Assembly (NCBI GenBank): GCA_026874595.1 | Contig: CM049307.1 | Location: 81,384,643-81,448,642 of the forward strand | Reading direction: 5' to 3' | Source of the DNA: Sipunculus nudus | Taxonomy: Eukaryota; Annelida; Sipuncula; Golfingiida; Sipunculidae | DNA length: 64,000 nucleotides | Part shown: positions 1 through 10,967 of the stretch, piece by piece | How the letters are laid out: each line of letters starts with the position of its first letter | Position numbering within the stretch: the stretch's first letter is position 1 | Program-made: the position numbers and the translations under genes | Notes under the pieces: model-generated | What the model saw: the letters and a program-made list of their open reading frames with translations, nothing else | Told to the model about the DNA's origin: nothing | The model's database searches: none

Positions 1-1479
1 CACCAACAAAGAAAAGACAGATGTAAAAACATATCCTTCTTCGTGGCTTTTTAGCTACTTATCTTACTGGTTTTAACCAAGAGACGATTTCATGCCAGAT
101 GGAATATGTTCAATTGGACGGTAACCAAACAGATTTATCCAGTTGGACTCAAGGTGAAATTATTTCCAAATGGTCTATTTGTATACTGTCCAGCCGTTAC
201 AGTACTATATATAGTGTTACTGCTATATATATAAGCAATATCCATTATCTAATAGTCACATGAGCAATGAGCTGGCAAACTCACCTGAATCGAGTTGTTA
301 CGATGACTCTACATGTACCACCTTTCATATCTTCTTTTATCCGCGATTAAGCTAGATAATATATCAGACAAGATACGCACCATGCAGGTTAAACACCGTT
401 ATATTCCTTTTATAAAGAATGCTTATACGCGGAATGTAGAACTGATGAAAGATTACATGTATGGTTATAGCTCGGTTATTAAGACGAACTGAGACATTAC
501 TCATAGATAGATTGATTTACTATTAATAAGCAGATAATGAAGTAACTTAATAACTTGTTTAGATCAGCAGGAATAAAATACTTTATATACCCGGAAAATC
601 GGTTTACTTTGTTGTAGATTTAGTTCAGCAGGATAAATGTTTAACGCCAGTATTGCAAGATAATAAATTAACATTTTATATTAGTATAGGTCATTGACCG
701 AGAAAACATTATACCTTTTCCTGTATGCGCTGCAAGGGCAATGAGTCAATAATTCATAAATAGCAGTTTATATTAGTATGGAAGTTTACATTAGAAGGAA
801 GAAATTTAGATTTGCAGTTTTAGGTGTGATTTATTAGGTGGAAGCCTCTCAGGTTGAGGAAACTGATTTTATCAAGTGATATTGTTTTTAGATAAAGGGG
901 AAACGAACATTCAAGCATTTGCTCCTATTGTCACGAATTGAACAGCTTATACGAATGTAAATTTTAAGTTAAAGCCTATTAAATAAAGTAATAAATTGAC
1001 TCAGATTACACACTGACGCAGCGGTTATACGCTGCAGTCATCTCAGAACTCCTTTTATTTTAACCGCTGCTTTCTAAGGCAAAGTTCTCTGGGTCACACC
1101 ACCAGGACGGACAGAGACCATACAATTGTGATCAGACCAGAGAGCGCGGTATCGCATTGTACATCCAGCTAGATTTTTAAACGTGCGACACCCGCTCTTG
1201 TTGGGCCTATTCTTGGCCCAGGTCCAGAACCGGTCCAATCAGACCAACAATATTTAGACATAGGATACTATTTTAATTATTACAAAAGAATATAGCGTTG
1301 TAATATTTAGCCATCTGATCATGATACCGATGGAGAACGTGGAATTATGTTGTTGAGTAAACTTGATATAGATAACAAAAGTCGAATAATTATTTTCACA
1401 CATGGATATAATTTCTCTGTTATTAATAACCTGTGGAAGTAATATATTTTTGTAACCCTCTGAGATTTAATTTTCTCTC
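1..1479. other. AT-rich intergenic DNA, no gene recognised
   Basis: I read both strands and see no coding region, RNA gene or complete mobile element. Stop codons are frequent in all frames. A slightly GC-richer patch near 1060-1250 has a few words reminiscent of the SINE body seen elsewhere in the window (for example GGGTCACACCACC), but the match is too weak to assign. Confidence 0.5.
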
Positions 1480-1902
1480 TACTTTTTAGCGAAATTAACC
1501 GCCTCCTAGCTTAACTAAGTTTTTCATCTGCAGAATAACATTCGGACCACGTGACCTACCGTGAAAAACCGTGAAGTGCTCTACCCCCTATGGCCACAGG
1601 AACCAGTTTATATGGTTTATACCACGATATAACTAAAATATTGAAATAGCTTGATAAATATTAATATTAATTACAACGTTGATGATAAACGTTGGTGACA
1701 GAGTGTAACAAGGTACTTTGCCGTAGGAGATCAGCATCTGTGGCGAATATTTAAGTAGATGAGTTTCGGAAATTCTATGAGAAACTATTATCTGATATCA
1801 AGATCATCAGATATTTAGATTAAACTTGATGCGAATACCTTTCCGTCTAAAATTAAAAGAACAGGGAAACAATGAGGTCATCCGTGGAACTTTTAAATAA
1901 TA

Positions 1903-1903
<1 letters not shown>
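1480..1903 (+). repeat. local duplication, copy A
   Basis: This stretch is a diverged copy of 2008-2631. Shared blocks appear in the same order in both: CTAGCTTAACTAA, then GATATAACTAAA, then a long near-identical run around GATGAGTTTCGGAAATTC, then AACAATGAGGTCA followed by TGGAACTTTTAAATAAT. Both copies run directly into an (AT)n tract. Copy A lacks the roughly 200-bp SINE-derived segment present in copy B. No coding potential is seen. Confidence 0.85.

Positions 1904-1905
<2 letters not shown>

Positions 1906-1970
<65 letters not shown>
1906..1970. repeat. (AT)n microsatellite
   Basis: Uninterrupted AT dinucleotide tract directly after duplication copy A. Confidence 0.97.
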
Positions 1971-1977
<7 letters not shown>

Positions 1978-2007
1978 TTAGAAAACATTGCCAGACCGTC
2001 ATTGATA

Positions 2008-2631
2008 TTTTTTTAGGTAAGCGCCTCCATTTTTAATGCTAGCTTAACTAAATATTTACATCTGGAGAATTCCATTCCGGTTTCGGACTACGTAACTGGA
2101 CAGTAGCACACGCTAAATTTATTCCGGTGTTAACCACGCCCGTTGACTACTTCACCTGCGGGCTCTGGGTGTGTAATCGTCCCCATTGCTGGGTCAAACC
2201 ACCGACGGACCCTCGAAAGCCGCACTCGTTTGTGAGTGAAACACGGTCGCAGGGCACGGTTTTTCCTATTAAGCCTGCAGAACGCTCACCCTTGGTGAAA
2301 ACCGACCGTGAAATCTCTATCCCTTAACCACAGCAACCTGTTTATAAGGTTTATGCAACGATATAACTAAAGAAAGAAATAGCTAGATAAATTATAATAT
2401 AAATTAAAAAGCTGATAATAATCTGGTGACAAAGAAATCACAAGGTATACTTTGTCGTATAGAAGATCAACATCTGTGGAGGATTTTTAGGTAGATGAGT
2501 TTCGGAAATTCTATGAGAAACTATTATCAAGATCATCAGATATTTAGATCATACTTGATGCGAATTCGTTTCTGTCAAAAAATTAAAGAACAAGGAAACA
2601 ATGAGGTCACCCTTGGAACTTTTAAATAATA
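2008..2631 (+). repeat. local duplication, copy B (carries a SINE insert)
   Basis: Homologous to 1480-1903 in the same orientation, including a long shared stretch around GATGAGTTTCGGAAATTC. It is longer because a SINE-derived block interrupts it between about 2103 and 2320. It also ends in an (AT)n tract, so the duplicated unit probably included the microsatellite. Confidence 0.85.
2103..2320 (-). mobile_element. SINE family A body fragment
   Basis: Read on the minus strand, this block contains CTGCAGGCTTAAT, ACCGTGCCC, CACAAACGAGTGCG, GAGGGTCC and CCCAGCAATGGGGACGAT. The same ordered blocks occur at 6572-6745 and 17670-17865 on the plus strand. It is missing from the sister duplication copy at 1480-1903, so it either inserted after the duplication or was lost from copy A. 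The tRNA-like head is not adjacent. The family is defined only from copies inside this window. Confidence 0.75.
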
Positions 2632-2642
2632 TATATATTATA

Positions 2643-2718
<76 letters not shown>
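2626..2718. repeat. (AT)n microsatellite
   Basis: Long AT dinucleotide tract with a few G interruptions at its left end, following duplication copy B. Tyr-Ile-rich reading frames through it are artefacts. Confidence 0.97.
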
Positions 2719-2721
<3 letters not shown>

Positions 2722-2734
2722 CGCACTCGTTTGT

Positions 2735-2818
2735 TCTCACCGCCTCGGCTAAGATTCGAACTCACAATCTACCAACCTTGGGACCTGTGATCTACCCCTT
2801 GAACACAGATGCCTGAAA
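2735..2818 (-). mobile_element. SINE family A tRNA-like head
   Basis: On the minus strand there is an A-box-like TGTTCAAGGGGTAGATCA and, about 30 bases on, a B-box GAGTTCGAATCT followed by TAGCCGAGGCGGTGAG. The same B-box-plus-GCCGAGGCGG block occurs in the head at 17587. It ends after AACGAGTGCGC against the (AT)n tract, so it is 3' truncated. It is a tRNA-derived SINE promoter, not a functional tRNA gene, because no acceptor stem can be closed. Confidence 0.72.
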
Positions 2819-4862
2819 GACAACAGACCCCATTTTTTACCTCCGTCCATATTCTAAATCACTGGATACGGAACAATACTAAAATCCAGATCAGACACTG
2901 GTGTGTGCTACATAGTCCACAGAAGTCTGTTCTGCTTTGCCACAGCAAAGGCTGCCCCAAATAAGGTGACAGCTTGCACTCTAAATGGATAACATGCCCT
3001 CTATGATATTACTTTAGACTTTGGGTGTCTTATAATTTGTAGACCTTACTGATGACGTCACTTTAGGGTATAAACACTGGCCATAAATGATGCCCCGAGC
3101 TGACTGAGATAACAGCCGTGGTTTTTGTGTGTTTTTTTTTATGATTGTTCTTTAACAATATTTTAAAAATTTACTGACGTTGAAAAAAAACTTCGGGAAT
3201 TGACCATGCAGGACGGGCCGATTTGTGACGGCCATGAAAATTCAACAGACTAAATGGCAGATCTACAAAAAAGTTCCATAATTACCTGTTGTCACCGCAA
3301 GAAACCTCGTTAAAACTGCGTAATATAATTAAATTAGAGAAAAGAGAAACAACAACATTTAAATTGCTAAGAAAATTATCAGTTCCTATTACTGTGGAAT
3401 ACACCTTTCGCTAAACATCTCTCCCCCTCCCATAATCGGCTTACCTTACTCTATATAAAACATGGTAGAGTCCATGACGATGTAAGTATTAATACACACG
3501 GTAAGTTGGCAGGGGTTTCTGTAAAAATAAACATGTTGTGGTATTTTATTCAACCCACGCGCAGAGTTTTCTTTTGTGTTTTTCATGCTACACATGTACA
3601 TTAACGCCCTTTGTGTACACTAAACATAGGAAGTTCTTACGATTCAATATATACATCAAAACTTATATTTTGTAAATTAATCGTTTAAGTAAAGCTATTC
3701 CAAACACACACACATAACTATGTATGTATATATACTCTATATAAATTACAGCACACGCCCACTGAGCTGTCACGACCGAACAAAGTATGGGCGTAAATAA
3801 TTAATGCGGAGTGTATCCAATAAATAAATATATGTGTATACATATAATATAAATATATATATTATATATAATATATAATACATAAATATATATTTGTTTA
3901 TTTATCATTTTTCGTTTCCTAAAACACACTCTCTATTGATTTTAATAGGTAATTTATAGTCATTTTATATAGGTAATTTCAACATTATATACATATAAAA
4001 AAAAGTGTTCAGGTACATGACGAATTTAACTGGGTAAGGGTATATAGGTATATATATTTGTATGCGTGCAAATATTTACGATTTCGGACAAGATTCAAAT
4101 TGTTATCTAGTCTAGTCTGGAACGGATCTGTAAAGCCTTCATATGAATAACCTGCATGTAAATATGTAAATATGTATTTATGTACATCTTTGAGGATTTA
4201 GGTGTGGTCCAAACGGTTATTCAACTCGAAAACCTATGCCTCATGTCCCTTTACCACTAAACTCTATCACTTGGTCTCCTTTATCGAACACTGATATGTT
4301 CATTTCTCTCTATATCCCGAAACTGCTCATGGCGGCTGTCATTTTCTCGTACTCACTGAAACCCGGATGTCACGGGTCGCATGTCGATTTTATGGTTAAT
4401 TGGTTATACCATTGGTACATGCAATACGAAAGGTTATGGCAGACCTGAAACTACATGCACTGCCCACGTGATGTAACATTAATGCATTAAACATTACGTT
4501 TTCACATTATAAAGGAATATTTAATTTGGGTGACTGATCATCTTGCGGTGAATCTAGTAAAACGTTTAAGAGACAGATAAAGTGCAATATCCCTTCCACG
4601 TTTTAAATTATATTGGATGTATTTTTCGATTCTTGCTTTCGTGGGTGATGGGGTTCAAATATGCTTTAAAGAATACATGTATATAGAAACACTATGAATG
4701 TGAAGATGATGCGGATGTGATGTACGATCCTGTGTATCCCTATACTATAACTTAATAATTGGGGCGATGTAAAAAAAAGAGTGATTCCGCTATAAACTTT
4801 GACTAAATTTTCTGACAACGTCAGCCTCATGCTCCCCTGGATTCACGGCTGATTGATCGATA
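2819..4862. other. AT-rich DNA, no gene recognised
   Basis: No credible coding region or named element was found. It holds short poly-A/T runs and alternating TA stretches (for example 3840-3900), and stops are frequent in all frames. Confidence 0.45.
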
Positions 4863-4865
4863 ATG

Positions 4866-4920
<55 letters not shown>

Positions 4921-5010
4921 TAAAAATCATATTAATGATAATAATGATAATAATATTTATTATTAATATTATAATAATAATATTATTATTGTTATTATTA
5001 TTAATTATCC
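4863..5010. repeat. (AAT)n/(ATT)n trinucleotide tract
   Basis: Begins as a clean (AAT)n array and grades through mixed A/T triplets into (ATT)n. The two halves are roughly complementary, so it can fold back on itself. Poly-Ile and poly-Asn reading frames here are products of the repeat. Confidence 0.95.
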
Positions 5011-5081
5011 CAGTAATAATAATGCACAAAAGATCTATTGTAGACGAATGCCCATGCTTTAACTCTGGTAACCCCCCCCTC

Positions 5082-5331
5082 CCCCACACACACACACACA
5101 CTCGCCCTAGGGATGGTTGCTCTGATTAGCATTATGCTGAACATTTTTGCAAGCTTATCTCAAATCTAGTCCTAATGCAAGGGAATTGTTACTCTTGAAC
5201 CGACAGTATTTTATGAAATCTAGGGATCAGAGACTGAAATATAGCGGTTCTTCAATCCTCCCTCTCTCTCTTTTTTTTCTCTCTCTCTCTCTCTCTTTTT
5301 CTCTCGTTCTCTCTCTCTCTCTCTCTCTCAG
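5082..5331. repeat. simple repeats: poly-C/(CA)n and (CT)n
   Basis: A short C-run followed by (CA)n lies at about 5073-5101. A (CT)n tract with T interruptions spans about 5254-5331. The sequence between has no recognised gene. Confidence 0.9.
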
Positions 5332-6285
5332 TGTATATATACACATTATTTGTAGAAAAATGTGTACTTACCAAACACATATGTTTACGCTGAAGATAGC
5401 CCCTCTCTGATTTGGCGTTCGGTATTGGGTACACAGGGATTGCGTCTCAACCCATGCTTCATGGGATCTTCAGGGGCGTGCCGCTAGTGTCACTTTCAGG
5501 GAAATACCATGACGCCCTGAAGTTTCGATACAGGAAACACCAGTATTTACAAAATCAGATTTTATCCCAACGTCATACTATACAAAGTTAAACTTTGTAG
5601 TTGCATACTGTGAATGCACCTCTTGATTAAAACAGTCCACGCTGTCTTGTTGACACGCTGTACAGGAAGAAACTGATGGCCTGGGAATTCCGTGCGGGGA
5701 ATTCCCAGCGTCGGACGGGATACTTAATATAAACCGCACATCCAAAGCCCTGATAGATAATTCAGCTCACTGTACTTATGTATACACAAAACACATTCGA
5801 TAGCCTAAACAATGCATTCACATATATACAAGTATTCATATATGTATGGATGTTTCATACGAAATTATTGATGATACGATAGTACATATATTTGCTGAAC
5901 GAATCCAAAAGTGCTTTTTTAGCCGGATGCTAAGAGCTGGTACATAGTGATTATTTCAAAAATAATTTATTGCCAAAGCCTGCAATTCTTTCCGCATTGC
6001 AACAACACATGTGCACCAAAGTTTTGTGTATACATTGCAGGAACTATATTCGTGTCAATAGCTAGGTCAACAGACAACCGTTATTGACACACACACAAGT
6101 TTCCTTATTAAAAATCCCATATATTTTCCGTGTTTTTTTCAAGGGCACATGATTTATTTCCGGGGTTTATTCTACGTGGTCTTGACCGCAAATATAGAAA
6201 AGAATACGGTCAGTCTAATCGGACTTTGCTCCCAAGCGGAAGTTATGTTGCTAAGCCCCAACGGCTTCGGTGGTCTAGGAAGCAG
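5332..6285. other. unassigned DNA with a palindromic hairpin
   Basis: No coding region is recognised. The one structured element is the GGAATTCC hairpin at 5681-5708, listed separately. Confidence 0.45.
5681..5708. other. 11-bp-stem hairpin containing two kappaB-like sites
   Basis: CTGGGAATTCC, a short loop, then GGAATTCCCAG gives a perfect 11-bp inverted repeat. GGGAATTCCG (5683-5692) and GGGAATTCCC (5697-5706) both match or nearly match the GGGRNWYYCC kappaB consensus. A regulatory role is inference. It could equally be a chance palindrome or the end of an old element. Confidence 0.6.
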
Positions 6286-6510
6286 GGGCGGATCCAGGAT
6301 TTGGAAAAGGAGGGGTCCAGCTCGGGAGGACTAATGACAAAACCTAAAAAAAGTCCTCAGGTCCGGAAAATTGAAGGGGGACAAACCATAAAAAAATGAT
6401 AAAAAAAAAAAATAATAAAAGAAGATTACGGCGGCTGAGAAAGGGGGGCATGGGGGGGGGGGGTACCGGACCCCCTGGACCCTCCCCCTGGGTCCGTTTT
6501 GGTGAACAAA
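6286..6510 (+). mobile_element. hAT-like MITE remnant (GGGGCGGATCCAGGA end)
   Basis: It starts with CAGGGGCGGATCCAGG, which resembles the terminal repeat of the element at 53483-53668 (CAGGCGCGGATCCAGC). It continues through A/G-rich sequence with homopolymers, ending in a C/G-rich patch around CCCCCTGGACCC. CAGGGGCGGATCCAG-type termini are known from short hAT-type elements in many animal genomes. The right end cannot be placed exactly and no target duplication was found. Confidence 0.5.
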
Positions 6511-6571
6511 GGCCCAAAGCCTGGAGAATGAGACTTTGAATATCAATTGAGGTGGTGAGATTTTTTCACGG

Positions 6572-6745
6572 TCCCCACCCAGAGTGAGCGCTCTGCAGGC
6601 TTAATGGGACGACCGTGCCCCACAGCCGTGTTTCACTGACCAACGAGTGCACCTTTCGCGGGTCCCTCGGTAGTATCACCGAGCAATGGGGACGATAACA
6701 GAGGTGCAGTAGTCACGGGGCCTGGTTAGCACCAGGATATTAAAG
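6572..6745 (+). mobile_element. SINE family A body fragment
   Basis: Blocks in order: GAGTGAGCGCTCTGCAGG, GTGTTTCACTGACCAACGAG, GGGTCCCTCGGTAGTATCAC, GAGCAATGGGGACGATA. These match the bodies at 2103-2320 (opposite strand) and 17670-17865. No tRNA-like head precedes it, so it is 5' truncated. It lies directly after the hAT-like remnant. Confidence 0.75.
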
Positions 6746-7623
6746 GAGAGGAAGCGTGTCATATTTTCCAAAACGGGGATGGAATTCTGTAGATGTGGGC
6801 CCACCAGTTAGGCCTGCATTAAATATTTGAGGTGGTAACCTTAAAAAAAGATTTATTAATAAAATTTAAAAAAAAAATAGGAAAACAATTAATTATCCTC
6901 TTTGTAACACCATGGTAATAATCTGTTATAACAAAAGTCTAATTCCCCTCAAAAAACCTGCAGAAACCGAGTGCTTTTAACAACAGCAACATGGTATATC
7001 ATATATGTATTAATAGGAGGACAATTTCTATAAGATATAAATAAAAACTTAATCTTTTTTACATTTCGTACAATTTTATATTAGGTACAATTAGTGTAAT
7101 ACATGAAATAACTATAATGCTAGGCATTATCCGTGGCACTGATGGTGTAACACCCGTGACGTTTGGTAGTTTCTAGAATCGGAGGTAACCAGAGGACCCG
7201 GTGGAACCGAGACGAGCCACTATACCCTATATATACTTTCACAGCCACGCCGAGAATCGAAACCGATTAGCAAGCGGAGAGACCCCAGCCTGTCACCATT
7301 CCATTTAAGACTTGGTTTTTGACCTTATACAAATTTTGCGGGTACTGTGTCTTAACTTTACAGTTTGTCTACTCATGTTTTATCTATACAAAACTATGCC
7401 TTTATATTAACGGCAAGTAAACCTAAGGACCTTTATTCCAATGAAATATATAAATTGACATACATATGTGGAGAAAATTAAACTCGTAACTTTAGGTGAA
7501 TAATATACAGGAATTCGTTTAAAGCGTTATATTTTAATATTAATGAAAACCTGCTAGAGACTGAAGCCAGAGAACCACATTGACATGATGCTTAAGTTAT
7601 GAAAATAACGTTCTGATAACAAA

Positions 7624-7626
<3 letters not shown>
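6746..7626. other. AT-rich DNA, no gene recognised
   Basis: No coding region. Near 7225-7270 the minus strand holds a B-box-like GGTTTCGATTCTC, but no matching A-box was found at the right spacing, so I do not call a SINE. Confidence 0.4.

Positions 7627-7674
<48 letters not shown>
7627..7674. repeat. (AT)n microsatellite
   Basis: AT tract directly abutting the left end of the TA-flanked MITE at 7676. Confidence 0.95.
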
Positions 7675-7675
<1 letters not shown>

Positions 7676-7677
<2 letters not shown>

Positions 7678-7812
7678 GTAAAACCTCGCCTATAACCACC
7701 ACCTCGGTTTAGCGCCCACTTCGAAATAACGACCACATGTTCACCGTCCCGATTGATTTTTGCTCTTTATATTAGACCTAACTCAAACGACCACTTTATC
7801 GAGGTTTTACTG
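7676..7812. mobile_element. 137-bp pogo/mariner-like MITE with TA flanks
   Basis: The left end is CCGTAAAACCTCG and the right end, read in reverse complement, is CAGTAAAACCTCG. That is a 13-bp terminal inverted repeat with one mismatch. The element is flanked by TA on both sides (7674-7675 and 7813-7814). TA targets and CAGTAAAACCTCG-like ends are typical of non-autonomous pogo/Tc1-mariner elements. There is no coding capacity. A degenerate relative lies at 14355-14500. Confidence 0.78.
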
Positions 7813-7814
7813 TA

Positions 7815-7925
7815 TATAAATTTTAAAAAATAATAATGATAATAACAATAATTATAATAAAAGTAATAATAATAATATTAATAATATTATTGATAATAAT
7901 AACAACAACAATAATATATTATCAA
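7815..7925. repeat. (AAT)/(ATT) low-complexity tract
   Basis: Mixed AAT, AAC and ATT triplets with no coding significance. Confidence 0.85.
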
Positions 7926-7989
7926 TCAGTGGCTATTGCGACAGTATATAATCATCCCATATAATGCCTTATTGTGATAATATTTTGCC

Positions 7990-8245
7990 CAATCTCTCCT
8001 GCATGTGCTCCTGGTTTGTGATGCGACCCTGGATGTAATTTCGTAAACTTTATTTATTTTACATGGGTTGTACAACCAGTTGTAATAACTAATACGAGGC
8101 AGTCCCCATGGCTCGGATGGTGGCATGGGGTTGTGACTGTCTGCGGAAGTGTAGGAAACCGGAAAACGAGGGGAAAACCACCGACCATGGACGGGAAACT
8201 GCAACTCACTCATGGCAAATCCAGGGATCGAACACGGTGCATCAT
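7990..8245 (-). mobile_element. SINE family B copy
   Basis: On the minus strand a B-box CGTGTTCGATCCC (8224-8236) is followed by CCATGAGTGAGTTG, GTCGGTGGTTTTC and TTTCCGGTTTCC. The copy at 52523-52806 has the same order: GGGTTCGATCCC, CCATGAGGGTGGGTTG, GTCGATGGTTCTC, TCAGGCTTCC. The A-box half of the head is weak, and the 3' end near AAAATAAATAAA is approximate. Reading frames crossing this block on both strands are SINE-derived and not genes. Confidence 0.72.
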
Positions 8246-8389
8246 TTGTTTTCCATGTATACATATACACGATATGTATATTTTGCCAGAGTATTCAACA
8301 ATTATTATTATTCGATTAAGAAAGACCTAGAGTTAGATGTAGTTACTGAATGGTTTCTTACTCCTCTAAAGAATATCATGTATTATCCA

Positions 8390-8605
8390 TATATTTCTGT
8401 TTGTCTATTCGTTTTTTTTCTCTCTTGCTTGTCAGCAGGATTATGCAAAATCAGCAGATAGTTGAGTTCTCGGACTTGGGGCAAAGGAAGAATTCATCAG
8501 GTTTTCTTTATTTGGGTTATGTCGCGGATCCAAAGGAGTTGTTTGCCTTGGTGGCAGTCTGTGCCTTATACCGAGTTCCCTCTGGTTTAAAAAAATATAC
8601 TGTGG
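8390..8605 (+). mobile_element. fragment of a CCTCCGCC-type inverted-repeat element
   Basis: Contains TCTGTTTGTCTATTCG and TTGTCAGCAGGATTATGCAA, and further on TTGTTTGCCTTGGTGGCAGT. The 'TTGTTAGCAGGATTACGCAA' phrase is typical of a short element that begins TACCTCCGCC and is common in marine invertebrate genomes. Both termini are degraded, so the limits are approximate. Confidence 0.45.
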
Positions 8606-9381
8606 AGTGTGGTTGGTTTCATATTCGCGAGGTTATTTTTTCGGGATTTTGACTTTTCCAATGTTTCGGGAGGGTTTCATTTTCATAGTATATCCTTATT
8701 TAATATACTCATGAGAAACAAAGAGAACACTGTAATAATCATAAATAATATAAACATAAATGTCTGTTCTAGGGTATATATGGGGTTTTATTTTCGCAAT
8801 AATTTCACTATCGCGTATATCTCGAATTTTAAACCCTCGCGAACAAGACCCAAACTAAAGTATCAATTACTATATATTCGTATTACTATATATTCGTGAA
8901 ATAATTTTCTATGTGTCATTGTTTAGAGCGATGAATCCGACATGCGTTATGAGAATAATATCTATAATATAATTGACGGTGGTGCCACTCAACTGGTTTC
9001 ACCCAACGTGCTCTTGAAATTTAAGGAACCGTGCTAAGTGTGTCCAAGGGGGTCCCAGCAATCTAAAGAAATTTGACATTATATCGCGAAGGGTCCATCG
9101 CAGCGCAATCTTTCAGACCAGACAATTATGCAAACATTATCAAATAAAACCGCAAGGAGTTTTTAAGTCTCCGAATAAGATATGATGTCAGTAATTATAT
9201 TCCCTGGCGTAAATTACACACCTAACAATGTGGGAGGACTGCATGCCACTGACAAGAGAATCTAAACCTTTACATGTTAAATAGGTAACTAAAAAGATGT
9301 CTGCGTCATTAATTGCGGTAATACCGCTTCAGCACCATCTTGCGGTAATTCATTGAAACACGTATCGAGTTAAACATACAC

Positions 9382-9386
<5 letters not shown>
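8606..9386. other. AT-rich DNA, no gene recognised
   Basis: No coding region or recognised repeat. One short direct repeat (TTACTATATATTCG twice) lies near 8866-8895. Confidence 0.45.

Positions 9387-9430
<44 letters not shown>
9387..9430. repeat. (AT)n microsatellite
   Basis: AT dinucleotide tract, about 44 bases. Confidence 0.95.
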
Positions 9431-9436
<6 letters not shown>

Positions 9437-9509
9437 ATATAACCATCATTGTTTGCTGACTGATGGCAGAGTGCTAAATGGCTGACCAGAGCATTTCTAT
9501 GTTTTACAC

Positions 9510-9563
9510 AAAGAACTTAACTAGGTTTCCTTCAGGCATTAAGAAAACCTAGTTTAGTTCTTT
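9510..9563. other. 19-bp-stem hairpin
   Basis: AAAGAACTTAACTAGGTTT (9510-9528) pairs with the inverted copy at 9545-9563 with a single mismatch and a 16-base loop. It sits between two (AT)n tracts. It could be the terminal pair of a lost element, a small-RNA hairpin or a mutational palindrome. Confidence 0.7.
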
Positions 9564-9566
9564 CTA

Positions 9567-9571
<5 letters not shown>

Positions 9572-9600
<29 letters not shown>
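9572..9600. repeat. (AT)n microsatellite
   Basis: Short AT dinucleotide tract just right of the hairpin. Confidence 0.93.
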
Positions 9601-9603
<3 letters not shown>

Positions 9604-10880
9604 CAGCCGCTTTGATAATTTCCAGTATTTCTTGTATAATGTCAACTCGAGCCAGCAGCCTCTGGAGTAAACTTATTACAATGTATCACTTGCCAGCAGT
9701 CCGTCTCCCTCGGCGTGTGTCAATCATGACATTTACTCGGCTTCGCCTCCGATTGCCATTTATTACACACGCCCCGTAAAACCTCACATGATGCATAACA
9801 TTTCACTGGGTTATAACCAATACTTGTCGTATAAAACAATAATACCGTATATAATAAAATTTAAATACTGTATATAATCATGCTCATGTATACCGTTAAC
9901 AATAACAATTATAACGTATTAATATTTTATATAATAATAATAATTAAGTACCGTGCATAATTTAGCTTAAGTACCATATATATATATCAATATGGAGTAT
10001 ACCGAGTAAAGCAAATAACTGAGTGTCAATTTCAACTGTCTAAGGTACGCAAACAGGATCTAACACAACAAATTCCTATTACCAGTATACATATTTTGAT
10101 ATGCTGGTACCTGCAGAGGAAATCTGGAAAGTACATCATTATTTGTGAACGAACGAGTATAAAGTAAACCCAGGATCAATTTAATTAGTGCGAAAGTGAA
10201 AGTATAGGGGTAAAAATGAGGTTATTAAAAAATGTCTGCACCCAAATAGGATATAAATTAGATATACATTTGCATTTAAGGTATTCAAATTATTTGAAAT
10301 GGTTAATTAGTCAAAGTGTTTGAAACTGTTTTTTGATAATTGTTAAACTGTACGGTATCTTTGTTTTTACTATTTTAAAATATATGGTACTGCACGTGAA
10401 TTTTTTTTTACATGTGTATATCTGCGGTAAATATAGCTATTCATGAAACTCACCCATTTATAACCGTGAACATAATGTACCATTAAGACTGGTCATTATT
10501 AATCGAGTATAGGTAGGGGATCTATAGTGTGTCTCATGGAACGTTTAGAGTGTATGCGGCGTAACATGTTTAGTTACGTGATTATAAATCTGATATGGAA
10601 TCAATGTGTCTGTTGTTTTATTAGCTCAGCTGATTGCAAGTCATCTGAGCTATAGGGATACCCTTTTTTCGCAAGCCTGGCCTTTTCGATAGTGAACAGG
10701 GCATAATAGTAACCCTGAGGAATTTCAAATTTCACTCCTGCATGTCAGTAAAATTTATGAAATACCAGATATCGGATGATTCAGAAAAAAAAATTAAGTG
10801 GTTATTTTTTATATAAATACTGCACGCAAGTTGTTGGTAGTTATGAACTTTGGCTTCCGGTAATGGCGGTATGAACGGAC
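9601..10880. other. AT-rich DNA, no gene recognised
   Basis: No coding region or assignable element. It contains scattered TAATAATAA-type low-complexity patches near 9840-9960. Confidence 0.45.
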
Positions 10881-10967
10881 GTGCTGAATTGTAACAGGCA
10901 AAATTTTGAAACTTATCATACACCGGAGTATATATTTCTTGACCGAATATCACCAACGTGTTGCACA

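Noticed and set aside
2549-2816. Tyr/Ile-repeat reading frames on both strands
   Set aside because: Produced by the (AT)n tract. The same applies to open frames at the tracts near 7627, 22812, 22929 and 31161.
4790-5129. Poly-Ile/poly-Asn reading frames
   Set aside because: They follow directly from the (AAT)n/(ATT)n repeat and carry no other sequence signal.
7926-8461. 114- and 117-codon open frames on opposite strands
   Set aside because: They cross SINE family B and unassigned DNA. The overlap on both strands and the SINE homology argue against a gene.
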